Shown here in pieces: positions 24,621 through 38,150 of a DNA stretch of 64,000 nucleotides (position 1 is its first letter; each line of letters opens with the position of its first letter). The translations under genes and the position numbers were made by a program. Origin of the DNA: Oopsacas minuta (Eukaryota; Porifera; Hexactinellida; Lyssacinosida; Leucopsacidae); NCBI GenBank assembly GCA_024704765.1, contig JAKMXF010000314.1:236630-300629 (forward strand), read 5' to 3'. Under the pieces are notes generated by a model. That model searched no databases. It was not told where the DNA came from and was given only the letters and a program-made list of their open reading frames with translations.

Positions 24621-27600
24621 ATAGATGTATATATAAATTACGTTTTAATAGTATAGAAATATTATACTGTAGAACAAATTAATTTGGAAAAAATACAAGA
24701 ACCTGATTAGGTCTCTATACTCAATTAGGATCTCCTGATTCCGAATATGAATACAGTTTTGCTTAATCACGCAACAATATTATAGAATTCGAACATGCAA
24801 AATGGAAAAATACCACAATTTGCAAAAATTATATATCGAAAGATCATCTAGTCATGTAAAACCATAGAAGAATATTAAACAACATAGTACTTAGAGCAAA
24901 TATATACCAGAACGAGCTAGTATAGGCAAAGAATTGGTCATTTTACTAACAAAATTTGATTCACAAATCCAAACATGAGAAAAAAATCACAAAAGAAGGT
25001 AAAATACCATATAAATAAGAGGTTAACCAATACAAAGCAATTTCTTGTGATAAATGAATTCAAAATAACCGCGAATTTAAACATCCTCACAAGTTTTACG
25101 TGACTAGTTGATATTCAAGTAGAATTGTTTGGTTAATATACGCCATTTTCTCAATTTATGAGTTGAATTCTATAAAATTGTTGCGTGATTGAGCAAAACT
25201 GCATTCATATTCGGTATCAAGAGATCCTAATAGAGACCTGATTAAGTTCTCATTGTTTTTCCAAAATGAAAATTTGTTATACAGTGTCATTGATCGAATT
25301 TGGTGGAAATTATGGTTTCCTGTCATCCAAAATTCTAGTTGGTTGACTATATTTTGAGTGGATAACCTATTCAAAATATGGGAACATGTAGCATTTTAGA
25401 AGGATAGAATTTGCGTAATAGTATTTTGTGGTAATTCAATTCTTGAAGAAACCAGTGATTTCAACAATTTAAAGTGTACCCTTTACAAATAATAATTCCA
25501 CTCAAGAAAGGTAACAATGGCTTATCATATGTCAATAGACAATCAAACATTCCAGGATAACTACAGTCACTATTTCCTTTCTTTAGAAGAACTAACTCGA
25601 TTATCAAGGTGATTCTTAATAACCTTGATACTGGATTTGCTACTCTCATAAATTTCTGAAAAAGGTTACTAAAGGGTGACTTTTGAATGAAATCACAGCA
25701 TTCAATTTTGCAGTTGCTTCATCCGCATATTCTTTAGGTATTTATTACATATCTATCTCACTATTAACACAATCTCTAATTCGGAAAATTTGTCCTCATA
25801 ATCTTGGATCGTTTTTTTAAAACATACAATATAACATAATAATTCGAAAAGGTGGTCACTTTTTTACAATTTTTGTAATTTAACACCCGACTAAAACAAG
25901 TAAACTTTTATGTATTTTAAACTTATTGTTTTGAATGTAACTGATCCTGTGCATTACATGAGCTGTACGCACAGTCACACACAGATGTAAAACAGTAGTA
26001 AGAATTAAATTTTCATTATTAGAGACAAACCTCCAACAGTTTTGAAGGTAATTCAAAATAGTAAATTAATTAAATGCTAAACAAGAACTATGTAACATAG
26101 TCAGCTATAATCCATTTCAATTATATTTATTTTAAAGTCTCTATTTATTGTGAATATGAATGTAGACTCCGTTTAATCAAGAAATATGAAATTTCAATTG
26201 TACTATGATCTCTACAGATCATTTCTGCTACGCGCATTAGACTGGTATAATACTAGGGATGTTGGATAGTTAAAGCAAAAAATTATTTGATAGCGGATGA
26301 AGTTGGTTAACTAATCAGGGACCAAGTGTCATCTAATTTTATCACAACAGCCTGACCTTGAAACAAATTAAGAAAGTATTTAGAAGTGTACATATGTGTG
26401 ACAAATGGATCTTGCACAGAGTACAGGAAATAACCTGGAATAGGGGAATCAGGGAGTAGATGACGGAAGTACTGCTGTGTAGCTCCTACATCCTTAATGT
26501 AAGAATTAGAAAAGATTACGCGGATTTTAAATATGTTGAATTGCCAATAACAAAAATCCTCCTTTTTACCAGAATATTGAATTGCTTATTAAATATTTTG
26601 CTCACAGAATATCTATCTAATAATCCAGCCATTTGATTCGCGCTACAATAAAAAATTATGACTCTAAGCGGTCGTACCATCTGTATGGTGAGTTGAAAGA
26701 GATCCTTCAGAATAAAACTATGCTACTACACTATTATCTAAACTCACATTCTCAATATAAAATAAATATGCTCTGCTTAGATAATCTACACTGTGCTCTA
26801 CCTCTAAAGAAAGGATTGTTAATCCTAAGGCTATCAAGCTTTTGAACGATTATAGTTAAACTGCATAACACACATATTGTTTACATCATGAAACTTTGAA
26901 GATGAACCATACGTCCAATTACTGACTAGTGACAGCCTTTCTTTGGAATAAGTAATGCACAAACCATCCCATTCTGTGATTTCGAGATATAATTCACCAG
27001 ATTCACAACTTGTGCACTTTCTACACTACTCTTAGAATAGTTGGACCTGGGGAATGGGGAATTGTTTCCTTAACTAAAACATTCAACAACAAGAAGGTTT
27101 TCAGATAAACACATTTATAAGCTGGTAATACTATTAGTAACAAATTCTTTATTTGTTTGAATACCCAAACTAATGTAAAGATCAAAGTCTCTCCAAATAA
27201 ACCGACGTGTATTTAGCAAACATTTGGTAAACTCAACTAGAACCAGGAAAGATATGCATATATGAATTCTCAAATCTTGATAGATACATCCATGAATTCA
27301 CCCAACAGTGCCAAAAATGTACAAATGTCCTAAATCGCAGGCTGGCGAGAATAAATTAGTGGGCCGCAGGCTGTGGGCTTTACGGATCGCACCATATGTT
27401 AGAATTTGAATATTCACATAAAAGTGTCATCCCATGTCTCTCTGTTAATCAAGAATGACAAAACATTTGTCACAGAAAATTTTATATTTTGCATAAATCT
27501 ATCTATAAATCAGATATATAGTATTTCTTTCAAATGAAAGATGTAATATATATCATTCAACAATGCCCACAAATCGCAGATTCTACCAAAAATGTGCTAT

Positions 27601-27797
27601 CTAGACTCATACTTTGATAAATTCCTAAAATGTTTAGCATATAATGGTTGATAGATTTTCTTCTACAAATTTGCAAGACATCGCATCTCAATTCCAATTA
27701 TCAGAAGTTATCTTCAATGCGAATAAAAAGGAGATGGAACAATTCTGGAATATTTGAATTCTACTCAGACAACCAATGATCTAAGTTGTATAATACC

Positions 27798-27822
27798 CGT
27801 ATAACGTATAATACGTTATACG
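27798..27822. repeat. Perfect short hairpin
   Basis: CGTATAACGTAT and ATACGTTATACG pair over 12 bp with a one-base loop. A further GTATTATACG follows at about 27836. No gene is nearby and its role is unknown. Confidence 0.75.
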
Positions 27823-28762
27823 TGATCTATATTAACGTATTATACGGCCAACCTCGAAATATAAGACTTTGACATTGTTAGATTTGTATAAGTGACATTG
27901 TTATCACGAATTATATAATTTTGTCAACTAAGCTGAGATTTCTCACCAACAATTCGAGAACTACTGTTTTGATGCAGAATATTTATTGGCAGAAATCAGA
28001 CTAATAGATGTTAGGTCACCCAAAATTGTAGATTGAACGTATTATAAGTGATGATTTTTCATTGAAAGACGTATTAAACAACATAGCCCAAAATATATAG
28101 TCCGATAAAAAAATTATTTCTACTTCTTGTACACTATATATTGCATCCGATACTATTCACTATGCTGATTCCCAATCTTAAGTCAAATCTACTCAATCAT
28201 CTAACAATTTGAAAATACAGTCCGTTATTGGGACAAATTCTGATCATTTGAGATAATCTCTAGGAATCGAGTAAAAATTACTAACCCAATCAAGATGAAA
28301 TTCCTCTAGATTTTAGGAAATCAATAAGCAAGGTACATGGATTTAAATACAATAAATAGAGACACAATTATGGATCGATTAGGAAAATCATATTCTATTT
28401 AGTAGTGTTTGTTATCAACATTATTTTACAGAAGGAATTAAACGATCTGAAATTTCAAAGTCTGCACTTTGGATGGGCATGGCTCCCCCATAGACCAAAA
28501 ATAAAAATGCTGCTATTCACTATCATTATTATAAGTTCTTCGAATAAGTGTGAACTCCGCTTAAGCTCGACAAAATGGCTGGAACAGTGTGCCCCGATTA
28601 AGCGGGACCGTATTCAACTTCTAATAATACAAAATTTGTTAAATTCTCAGAAAATTTCATTCCAAATATTGTCTCCAGTCCGGAAGATTTCATTTGTATT
28701 TTTCCAAATAGTGAATCATTTTTGCTCACGGATTATGTAATTCAGATTATATTACTTATATA

Positions 28763-28941
28763 CAGTATAACCTTTTTATAAGGACACTGTAAATACGGAT
28801 TTCCGGATAAGACGAACAAATATGTATAGAAAATCAAGTCCACACAATGGGTACTCAATTGATTTTGTTCCGTTAACACGGACTCAGGATAAGAAGTACA
28901 AATTTAGAAAGTCCGCTTGCGTACGTATAACGAGATCCTAC
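28763..28941. mobile_element. Possible pogo-type MITE
   Basis: A TA-flanked CAGTATAACCTTTTTATAAG faces a right end whose reverse complement reads GTAGGATCTCGTTATACG. The inverted match is imperfect and the exact right boundary is uncertain. Confidence 0.35.
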
Positions 28942-31900
28942 AATAGTTGAAAAATTCAACAGCTTGATGCTTCAGAAAGCATGTGATGAGATAATTGAAG
29001 GGGCATTATAATTATAACTAACTGGCCTACAGGGTAGGCCAAAATAACCAGGGCCCCAACAATTAGCCTCGCATGTCCATAATATTTAGGGAAGATTAAC
29101 CAAACCTTATAGTTATAGCACTTTTAGGGGGTACAATACTAATAGAGGCTATTATTATTGTAGGTTGTAGTCTACGCGGATTAGAGCTTATGTTCTAGAT
29201 GAACACCATAAAATCTTTCCATTTTAGTATTCTTAGAGCAAAATTACATCCTTCAGAACTATTTCTCTAGGAATGACTTGCAGGGTATTGAGAGTTACAA
29301 TAATATTTTAATAGCTCTCTCTGTCTGAAATCCCTTACCCCAACCCTGAATTCCCGATTTCCAAGCGCAGTTTTGACATCGAATTTAAGAAAAAATGTTG
29401 TGTAATTCCCTTGAAACCGCGATTCAATAATTCTCTGAATTCACAAAGACTTCTATTGAATACTCTATTACTTCGTCCTTAGATTATATAACATATGTTT
29501 AAATAGGATAAATAGAACTGTATTACTTCGTATATTTGACTAGTAGTTTCAAGGTGGCCTGAAATGTTCACGGGCCCCATTATTTTTGGCCCACTCGGTT
29601 TAGAAAACACAATATAATACCGTCCGCCGTCCAAGTTTTCCAAGAAGATCCGTATGAGAACAAGGAATTTATTTTACATGGCTTAAAGACTGTAAATAGC
29701 GGTTCCAGGTGTTAATTGCATTTTCCTACCATTTACAGCAACAAATTTACTGATGACAGCTGGACACTGCAGTTAACAGAAAGATGACTGCTGTTAACGT
29801 CAACAGTACATAATGTGTTGTTCATATCAGTTTGGAGTTGACAACAGAGATTACAAGATTTGGAGAGTCGTCAATGGGACTTTGAGAGAGGAAAACGTAC
29901 AATCACTAGTTATTGTCATTATTTTAGTGGACGCAATATTCAGTTAGATGACCAATTCATAACAATGACAACAAAAACTTAAATTTTAAGTAAGTAACAA
30001 TCAATACTACACATATTCTCCTATATGTTTGGCACTCTTCTAGTACTTCATGATCGCTTCTGTGGGTTGTTCTAGCTATAATGAAGTCTGAGTAGAATGT
30101 AGACAGACTGTCACAGACACTTCTTCTCATTGTCATATAACTTTGAAACAAGGATATAATTTGGATAGACGTCGAGTACTATGCCACAGCTATCACAAAC
30201 TCCGAAAAGAGTTTCTTTATTTTATACGTTTTGACAGCTCTAAAAGAATATGACCTTGAGAAAATTCTTACCGGTAGCTGGGTGATAATTTAGAAACCCG
30301 CTTCAGAAGAAACTTAGTCAAAACATGTCCACAATTGTAAAACAATTCTATGAATTTCAGAGTTGATCTAATTATAAGAAGATTTTTTAGAAGTGGCTCA
30401 ATTAGGTATAAATTGATCACAAACTGCTAAGTCAAGTTAAGGCATTTCGGATAAAGTAATAGTACATAATTATTCAATAAAATTTAGACTGTATTCTTTG
30501 ACAATTAGATCTTAACAGCACAGAATGGAGGTATCTAAAAAGAAATAATCTCAGTCGAAAGTCAATTATTTCACTAGAATTGGGCTAGTGATTACTTCTC
30601 AAGGAGTACGAAGATAAACCAGTTTGTCTTATATGTATGGAAGTTTTGCCATAAGCAATTAGTACAATCTGAGAAGGTATTACGAGTCAAAACACAATTA
30701 AGATGTAAATATCTCAACAACATGAGGCACCAGTGCGTGCAAGTGGCATCATAACCAGGTAGATTGAAAACTGGGAGGCCTCAACTCATCGTCAATTTCC
30801 ACAATTTTGGTGGAAGATCGAAGTTGTATTAAGTGAAATTTTGTACAGTATAGAGATAGATGACTAAGTACAAGGAAAACGGTTTTCTATTTAAGAAACT
30901 GTACTGCTATGTTCATAGTTGAAAGGGAAGGGAAATAATAGAATTGTTCAATCATGAATGGATACTAGATTCAGCATTCTCATCCTTGAATTAATTGCCT
31001 AAATCTCAAACCTCAAGGAAAGAGAAACTGACTTATGAAATATGGTCAGAAGCCACATCTTTTCAAATCATATCTCAAGCTCATAAAAGCAATCATCTTA
31101 AGAAAAGACCTATCAGATTCGCCATTCTCGTACAATTCTTTTGATAAAGTGAAAATTTGGACTGGCCAATAGATTTATTTGAGAATATCATTGAACATAT
31201 GCAGATGAATGTTCAAACGATTTATCAGCATTCACAATTGCTCAAGAGAAATTGACCTATTTGGAATCAACACTCTGTTGACATAGCTGATGTTTCAGCT
31301 GATCTTCAAATGGAATTTGCAACAGAATGATTTGTTGAGAGATTCGTTCCATTCAAATGACTTAGTCAGGTTTAACATTGACCTTCCGATTGATTGCTTC
31401 CCCAAGTGTGAATATTTGCTATCGGGAAGACAAGCGTATTCGCAAGTACTAATATTTGTGAGCAGACTCTTATAAATATATGAAAAGCAAATTTATTCAA
31501 AATGGCAGAAGATGACAACAAAACATATGGATTGAGAGCTTCTGGTTATAGTGCAGACATAAACAACTATCAACAACCCCAAATTTCTCACTAAAATAAT
31601 TCAATTTTAGTCAATCTCTTATATTAGAATATTAGATTAGTGGTCTTTCTTTCGTATTATTATTAAGAAAAGATCCACCAAATATTGTATCTTTATAGTT
31701 AATGCACTGTATTTGTGTATCAAAATACGCTTATTATATTAACTACATTTGTATATTCTCCATTAAGTAATTCCTAAGCATGAATGTCATTGGGCCTTTC
31801 AAACGTTACGTTACGCTACAAGAGGATGGGGTGTTATGCGAAGTGTTACAGCTGCATCCTTTTTAATTACAAAACGGTGAAAACGCGTGACACAGGGAGG

Positions 31901-32020
31901 GGAGAGGACACAAAAATAAGGAAATTCACGATACGCTTCGTTTTAACGACCTCTACTTAGAAATCTATCTCAAATCTGGAAAATTAATTTAAATGCTACG
32001 TTATCCTACATAAAAGTTGA

Positions 32021-32375
32021 TACAGTGAATCTCGCTTATATGATCTCCGGTCTTGAGAACATATTGGTTATAAGAACAATTTAGCCTGCTACCAAATGTC
32101 TTTCTATTGTTTAGTATAAGAAGAGCACCATTTATAAGAACCTCCTTCGAGTAGATATTGCTTACAAGAACACTGGTTATAAGGATGTATGGGATATTAG
32201 AAACACCACATAGATAAGGGTGAAAAATTAAGGACTATTTAGTTCAAAGAGTATACGAATATATAGGTAATAAGAACATAATATACTATTCCAAAACGGG
32301 ACCCTAAAAGCGATAACCACTAGATCAGTATATAGGAACTAATAGTTTGGTTATAAAAAACATATCGTGTATAAA
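32021..32375. mobile_element. Possible pogo-type MITE with TATAAGAACA repeats
   Basis: It starts TACAGTGAATCTCGCTTATA, a Tigger-like end. Inside, variants of TTATAAGAACA occur near 32052, 32069, 32114, 32132, 32161, 32177, 32269 and 32351, often in pairs about 17 bp apart. The right end is unclear. Confidence 0.45.
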
Positions 32376-32720
32376 TCAATTCCTCTAAATCTGAATATGT
32401 TATTTTTATGATATCTATGGTATTACAATCGTATACTATATGAAAAGAATTTCATAAAGATGGAAATAATAGACACGCCAATTCCACAGAAGTGCCGAAT
32501 TTTTCGCACAGCGATTTAATGTTCGGTCGCTCACTTGATCGGTGGGGGATGTCCGTTTTCCCACTTCTTAATTTGGATTTAGCCTAAATATGCAAAACTA
32601 AATTTCTCAATGTGCATTAGATGGCTGCGCAATTAACCTTACTCGGCACTAGTACCTGAATTTTCGATGGCTAGCAGATGAATCACAACAATACGAGACA
32701 AGTAATGATATGAAAGTTAC

Positions 32721-32970
32721 CTCTTCTTGTGGACTAACTGGACGACAACAAGACAGAGTTGCAATATGCGAAGGAATTGAGTGTTCAGATGAATGAGATG
32801 GAATAGAATTATCAAAGCTTTCCCCTAGGTTTGAACGTGGTAATGTCCATCCATATGCATCGACTCTCTTCTCTTCATCTTCTCTTAATTTTCGCAAAAA
32901 TGGAACAAAGGTGGCTTTCTGAGAAGATACTGCGCAATAATAGGGTCCAGAATCTTCTTCAAAAAGATTC
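32721..32970 (-). CDS. syd: JIP3/JIP4 scaffold protein, internal exon ('DAYGW' block)
   Basis: This is the second visible exon of the JIP3/4 gene. It is bounded by a TTTTATTTAG acceptor and a GAG|GTAACT donor. It carries 1 nt finishing the previous codon plus 83 whole codons and ends in phase 0. The translation contains FLRKLREDEEKRVDAYGWTL, which corresponds to the family's 'KEDGRVQAFGWSLPQK' block between the coiled coils and the C-terminal propeller. A Ser/His-rich stretch (PSHSSEHSIPSH) follows, then LSCCRPVSPQEE, aligning with the conserved 'PVYxRPL' segment. The next exon (17061) starts in phase 0 with GARLWCA, the residues that follow in the family, so the two exons probably splice directly across a 15.7-kb intron. 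The exon is open throughout and appears intact. Confidence 0.87.
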
Positions 32971-33506
32971 CTAAATAAAATTATAAAAAGTTAAATACAA
33001 ATAAGGTCAATATAGAAGTTGAACTACAAATAAGGTTACATTTAAACATATCTATTAATATCATAATATTGTATTTTAAAGAAAAATAGAATAAAATATT
33101 CACTTAGAATTGTTGGTAGAATAAACGAAAAATTCGACGGAAATTTATACTACTAAATAATATGACAAATTTAAAAATGAAAGAGCAGGAAACTCCTACG
33201 ATTGGGGCTAAAAATTTCTGATAGAAGAAAGTAACGCGTGTAAGGGGAAGCAGATTAGTAAAATATGTAACGCATATATACTTTCGAAAATATTTTCAGT
33301 TTTCGTGTTCTCAGCAAAATCAAATATTTCAAACTGTTGTTCAAAACATAGTATACATATACATAGTTCCTCAAAACCGAAATACAGACAGAATTTGCAA
33401 TTTTGGTGCTTTCTAAACTTTAACCAGTGGTACATTAGAAAATAATAATAATAATACAGCATTAAGTACGCGCTTAACACAATTTTAGTCTCAAAGCGTT
33501 TTCAGT

Positions 33507-34098
33507 TCAATGAGAAACATAAACAAAGGAGAATATAAGAAAATTACCAAGTCTATACAAAAATGTGCGATATTCAGAACAACAGGAATATTTATAAATA
33601 GTATTTATTAAACAGAAATTTCTTGACAGGTTTTTCAAGATTTCAATAGAGATAGACTTTCTGATGTTTTTAGTAAGAGAATTCCAGAGACGTGGGGCAG
33701 CAGATGAGAGAGCACAGTCACCATAAATTTTCAACCTAGATCTGGGTAGTTGAACTAAATTAGATGATGTAGATCTAGGTGATAGCCGCAACTTGAAAAA
33801 CTTATTAGAGTGTTCAAGCATGTCAAACAATGACCACATATAATTTTGAAGGTGATCAGAAGAATAGGATACTCAATTTGAGTTTTGACTGATAACCAGT
33901 GTAGACCTTTCAGTTCAGGAACAATATGTTCATACTTCTTGGTTCCATATACTGGCCTAGAAGCTGCGTTCCTGACACTTTGTAACCTCTTTATCTCTCT
34001 GTCTGGTACCCCGAAGAGAATCGAATTACAGTAATCCAGCTTACTAGATATGAACGCATGACAAATTTTGATATAGTATTTTTGTCAAGGTACCAGTA
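33507..34098 (-). pseudogene. CR1/L2-like LINE, C-terminal part of the reverse-transcriptase ORF
   Basis: On the minus strand this reads CHAFISSKLDYCNSILFGVP, then KRLQSVRNAASRPVYGT, HIVPELKGLHWLSVKTQIEY, and finally LPRSRLKIYGDCALSSAAPR with LWNSL. These are the hallmark C-terminal blocks of CR1/L2/Rex-type non-LTR elements ('iSSRLDYCNaLlyGlP', 'LhWLPVxxRIxFK', 'GDRAFSxAAPxLWNSLP'). It breaks off at 34098, where a pogo element is inserted. The 3' UTR probably runs to about 33250 but has no marker I can recognise. Confidence 0.78.
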
Positions 34099-36099
34099 TA
34101 GTAGAACCTCCCTAAGTGGGGTATCTGGGAAGCGCTGCTAAGATCTTGCACCCCACTTTGGGAAATACCCCACTTCCGACAATAATTTTAAAAAAATTTC
34201 ATTAAGTGTTGTTCTAGATTTTATATGATTTATGGCTATTGTTCATAAAACTCAACTAAGTTTAGAGAGGAAGGTCACAATTGCACAGGGTCTATCCAAA
34301 GGAATGACCCAGTAAGATGCTGTAAAAAAGTACAAGGCCTCCAAAGGTACTGTGTCTAGGATTGGTAATGAAAAGGAACGATGGATAGCTATTAATTTTG
34401 AAACACTAGATAGTGCTCCTCGCAAAGGTACGAAAGAAAGCATATAGTCAAGGTTAAGACTATTGATCTGGATGACGAACTTGTTGAGTATATCGTGAGA
34501 CCCCGAGATTTAAATGCTGTTGTAACTGGTCCAATATACAAAATATTGCCACAATAATTTCGCAGAAGTTGTCTAATTGAGATGGTTTTAGTGCCTCTAA
34601 TGGCTGGTTAGAGAGGTTCCGAAGCCGCAATAGGATTGTAAGTAGAGCTCTCCAAGGAGAAAGAGCATCAGCTCCCAAGAATGCTGTTGAAGAATTCAAA
34701 AAGATATTACCTACTCTCCTTAAAGGTTATGACAAAAAGATGTTCCAATGGTGACGAGGTTGGTCTTTATTGGGAACAAAGTGGAAAAAGAAAACTGTTC
34801 AGCAAAGCACAGACCCTGTAGGAAGTAAAGTCAGCAAGAAGAGATTACTGTGTTCATTGTTGCTGCTATGGATGGACATATGGAGCAAATGATTGTAATT
34901 AATCAGTATTGAAAACCAAGAGCACTCTCTATAATTCACTACGACACTAATAAACTCCCGGTATGCATGCAATGGAAATCGACTCCCAAAGGATGGATGA
35001 ATTCTACTATTTTCAGGGAGTGGCTTTTATATTTAAATACAACAATTGGAACACAGAAACGGAATGTCTTGTTCTTTCTTGATAATTTTCCGGTCATGAA
35101 TGTAGATTCGAATTAGCAAAGGAACATCTAACTCATGTCCGTATTGAATGGTTACCACCGAATTGTACATCTCTGTTACAACCTGTCGATCAAAGGATCG
35201 GTAACGTTTGAAAATTAGATATCGTAAATACCTCCATGAACATATGTCTAAGATGATTTTCATCGATAAACATCCCATGGAAGGCGTCGATATGTTGCGT
35301 GCATGTGTTTGGTTTGATAGGGTTTGGAATTCTTTACACAATACATCCACTGTTTTTCTCGCTGTTTTGAGAAAGCTGGTTTCCGCATTGAATCAGATAA
35401 TGAAATCATTCCAGATCTAATTTCGGATTTTGTAAATCATGATGAGCAGGATATCCTTGATCAAGAAGTTTTAATAACTGGTCCACCTGCAGTTGTAGAC
35501 GCTGATCAAGTTCTAGAAATGATTGAGTTGTTCGATGCTAAAGAAAATCAAGTTGGAAATGCCGAAGAACAGGATGACAGTGGTGCTAAATCTGAAATTG
35601 AAACAAATGAAGAACAGGTAGATCCAGAACTAGGTAGTCGTCCAATAAGTACTAAAGAAGCCATGTTGCGTTTATCTGAACTCGAAAAGTATTTTGAACA
35701 CAAAGGAATGGATGATGAAGTAGAATGGGTTATCTCAGTTCAAGACAAAATTCTAGAAAGGGTACAAGCTAATCTGATTCAGCGATCAATTGACGTTTAT
35801 CTGTTGAAGAAGAATAATGAAAATTAAGTGGTGTAAGAAGGATACTATCCTAGTATTGAATTACTTTTAACATATAGTAGTGATATTTTATGATAAATAT
35901 TCACCCCACTTAGGTACACAGCTTTGGGAAATACCCCACTTTGGGAATAAAAATGTAAATTTTGTATACAATATTGTTCAAGACTTCAGCAGGCGCACCC
36001 CACACCCCACTTCTGACAAAAACCTCACTTTGGGAGGTTCATTTAGCTGTAGTTTACTTAACACGCCAATTGTACACCCCACTTTGGGAGGTTCTACTG
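34099..36099 (+). mobile_element. pogo/jerky (Tigger-like) transposon inserted in the LINE
   Basis: The element is 2001 bp. Ends: TAGTAGAACCTCCCTAAG at 34099 and, in reverse complement, CAGTAGAACCTCCCAAAG at the right end (36099). A TA lies on both sides (34097-34098 and 36100-36101). Further copies of the ACCCCACTTTGGGA motif occur just inside both ends (around 34151, 35903, 35936, 36004). It splits the CR1/L2-like LINE, so it is the younger of the two. Confidence 0.88.
34234..35827 (+). pseudogene. pogo/jerky-type transposase, broken in the first two thirds
   Basis: The N-terminus reads HKTQLSLERKVTIAQGLSKG, then KKYKASKGTVSRI, a psq-type helix-turn-helix with one internal stop. The DDE region is heavily frameshifted, but HVRIEWLPPNCTSLLQPVDQ, the diagnostic pogo/jerky block before the last acidic residue, is clear (near 35135-35195). 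A long open C-terminus (35324-35827) includes FEKAGF and an acidic stretch, then ISTKEAMLRLSELEKYFEHK. The C-terminal acidic tail is usual for Tigger/jerky proteins. At least five stops or frameshifts lie upstream. Confidence 0.8.
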
Positions 36100-36101
36100 T
36101 A

Positions 36102-37503
36102 TCTATGAGCTATGCTGATATCCTCAACAGGTAAGATATATAAATTAAAGAGTAAAGGACATAATACCGATCCTTGTGGCACACCCCATCTAACCATTTG
36201 TGGATCAAATTCATATCCATCAACACTTACATACTGTTATCTCTCGGTTAAATACTATCTAAACCATTTAAGAACTTTACCAGTAGTAGAACCAAATCTA
36301 GTTTGCAGATGCTCAAAAATAATCTCATGATCAACCGTATCAAAAGCTGCAGTTAGATCTAAAAGGATTAACATAGTATTCCTGCCCTCATCCAGGTCAC
36401 AACATAAGTCATTGAATGCTCTAATTAGAACCGTTTCTGTAGGATGATGTATTTTGTAGCCAGATTGTTTCAGCAGATAGAGATTATTTTCCAATAAATA
36501 ATGTTCTAATTGGATAGCAATAGACTTGACAACAATCTTGGACATGAAGGGTAGATTCGAAATAGGCCTGTAACTTGAAAACTCGTTTGGGTAAAGTGAG
36601 TTCATTTTTTGTCAGAAAACACATCTGCAGAATTTATGGAATCACTGTCAGAAAACTAAGTGATTACAAGATCTAACGCATGAGCATTGAGATGTGTTGG
36701 ATGATGGATGTGTTGACACAAATCAAAAGTAGCAAGGATATCACTAAACCGATAAGTCCCGAATTAGAGATCATATTGAACCTAATACTAAAATCCCCAG
36801 GTAAAATGACCTTATTATGCGAAGTATACATACGTTTAAAAAGTCTGAGAATTCCAATAAAAATTGACCAAAAGAGAGTATATTTTTGGCAGATGTAGGT
36901 GGACGATAGATTGAAACAACTCGGTGCGACAAATTACAAGAATTGAAAGTGATATCTAAGTATTTAAATGATTTGTACATTGGTCCTATGTTCTTTTTAG
37001 AAGCAAGGCCAGTACATCATTGAAGAGCCAACCCACCACCAAGTGAATGACGAGGTTGATTAATTATTATATATCCTGGTAAGAGATCACCAAGCAGGTC
37101 CAAAGTATGATTCTTCCAGACGTAAGCTATGTTTCCGTTAAAATTGGAATATCCAGTGAGTTCGAAAGAATTAATTATGATACATATACCACTTTATTGT
37201 TCATTGAGCGAGCATTCCATAGCCCGATTTGATCATACTTTCCTTCGGCACATGTGAAACATATATAGTAAATTTGGTATCACGAGATAAGCAAGGTAAA
37301 GAGTCAGAAAGGTTAGAGACAGAATTATTTGAAGCAGTCCGAAGAATAAATGGCAAACCAGAATAGTCTTTGAATGTACTTTGTGCGAATAAAACATCAT
37401 AACCTTTACCATTTACCTTCGCAAAGATGATTTGGAGGGCAAGGAAATGAATTTTGTAAGTGATGAATAATGTAAATTTATCGAAGAAAATGATTGAGAC
37501 CAT
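36102..37503 (-). pseudogene. CR1/L2-like LINE, endonuclease and N-terminal reverse-transcriptase part
   Basis: In minus-strand order the endonuclease portion shows RVVSIYRPPTSAKN and FLLEFSDFL. The reverse transcriptase follows: YRPISNLPFMSKIV, QSGYKIHHPTETVLI, MLILLDLTAAFDTVDHEIIF, then (frameshifted) [18 protein letters not shown]. It stops at [13 protein letters not shown], shortly before the expected catalytic YADD box. It resumes beyond the pogo insertion only at a point roughly 130 residues further on, so the YADD region was lost separately. The copy is dead. Confidence 0.78.
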
Positions 37504-37859
37504 CTGGAATCAAATTGAAGTAGTGATACTAACAGGGCGAGAAATTGAAATAAAATAGGGGTTAGAACAAACAAAGAACAGAGCTACCATTAGAGGCGCT
37601 GAATACAAGTAAATTTGGGTCATAAGAGAAAATAATAATTTGGAAAACAAAACAAAAACACAAAACACAAAAGGGCCAAATTTTTAGGAGTAGTGGCTGT
37701 CTCTACATCTCTGTGTAAGTTTTTTATGAAGAATTTGTAGTAAAGTTTGTAAAGCATATTTCCATAGATAGATTCAAAACTAAACATTAGCGTCTGAAAC
37801 CAATTAGAGATCAACTATATTGAATATCCGGCACCATTTGACTATTTTCATACTACATT

Positions 37860-37915
37860 AGTGTGAAAAAGTGCAAATGATGTGCACCACAGCGCACCAC
37901 CTGGGTACGTCTCTG
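37860..37915 (-). mobile_element. Possible hAT terminus fragment
   Basis: In reverse complement the sequence reads CAGAGACGTACCCAGGTGG, similar to hAT ends. No partner end was identified. Confidence 0.3.
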
Positions 37916-38090
37916 CTAGAAATATAACAGTTCTAAATATAGATTCCGATAGCAGAGGGATCAAATAATGCAATATCAGGTAACAACCATTTCTCAGAAT
38001 TTTCAGTACTCTAAATCAAGTAGTCTAAGAATCTTCCGCATGCTAAGATTACCCCCGCTTGGCATTTTCAAAAAAGGAACTTCAGAGCAG

Positions 38091-38150
38091 TGGCATACCG
38101 ACGGAGGGCAAAGCTAATCAGCGTTAGGGGGAACTCTTAAAGTGGCACCA
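38091..38150 (+). mobile_element. Possible hAT terminus fragment
   Basis: CAGTGGCATACCGACGGAGGG near 38089 is a typical hAT start. The opposite end was not found. Confidence 0.4.

Larger units (their letters stand above)
17062..32720 (-). other. 15.7-kb JIP3/4 intron
   Basis: The intron is bounded by the donor at 32720 (GTAACT) and the acceptor at 17062 (TTTAG); both neighbours are in phase 0. Apart from the listed repeats, the stretches 17062-18123, 18691-20143, 20486-22559, 23481-24079, 24621-28762 and 28942-32020 hold nothing I recognise. The ORFs at 17271-17504 (minus), 21120-21443 (plus) and 28405-28740 (plus) lack known motifs. A CGTTACGTTACG-rich stretch at about 31803-31830 may be another MITE end. 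Confidence 0.75.
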
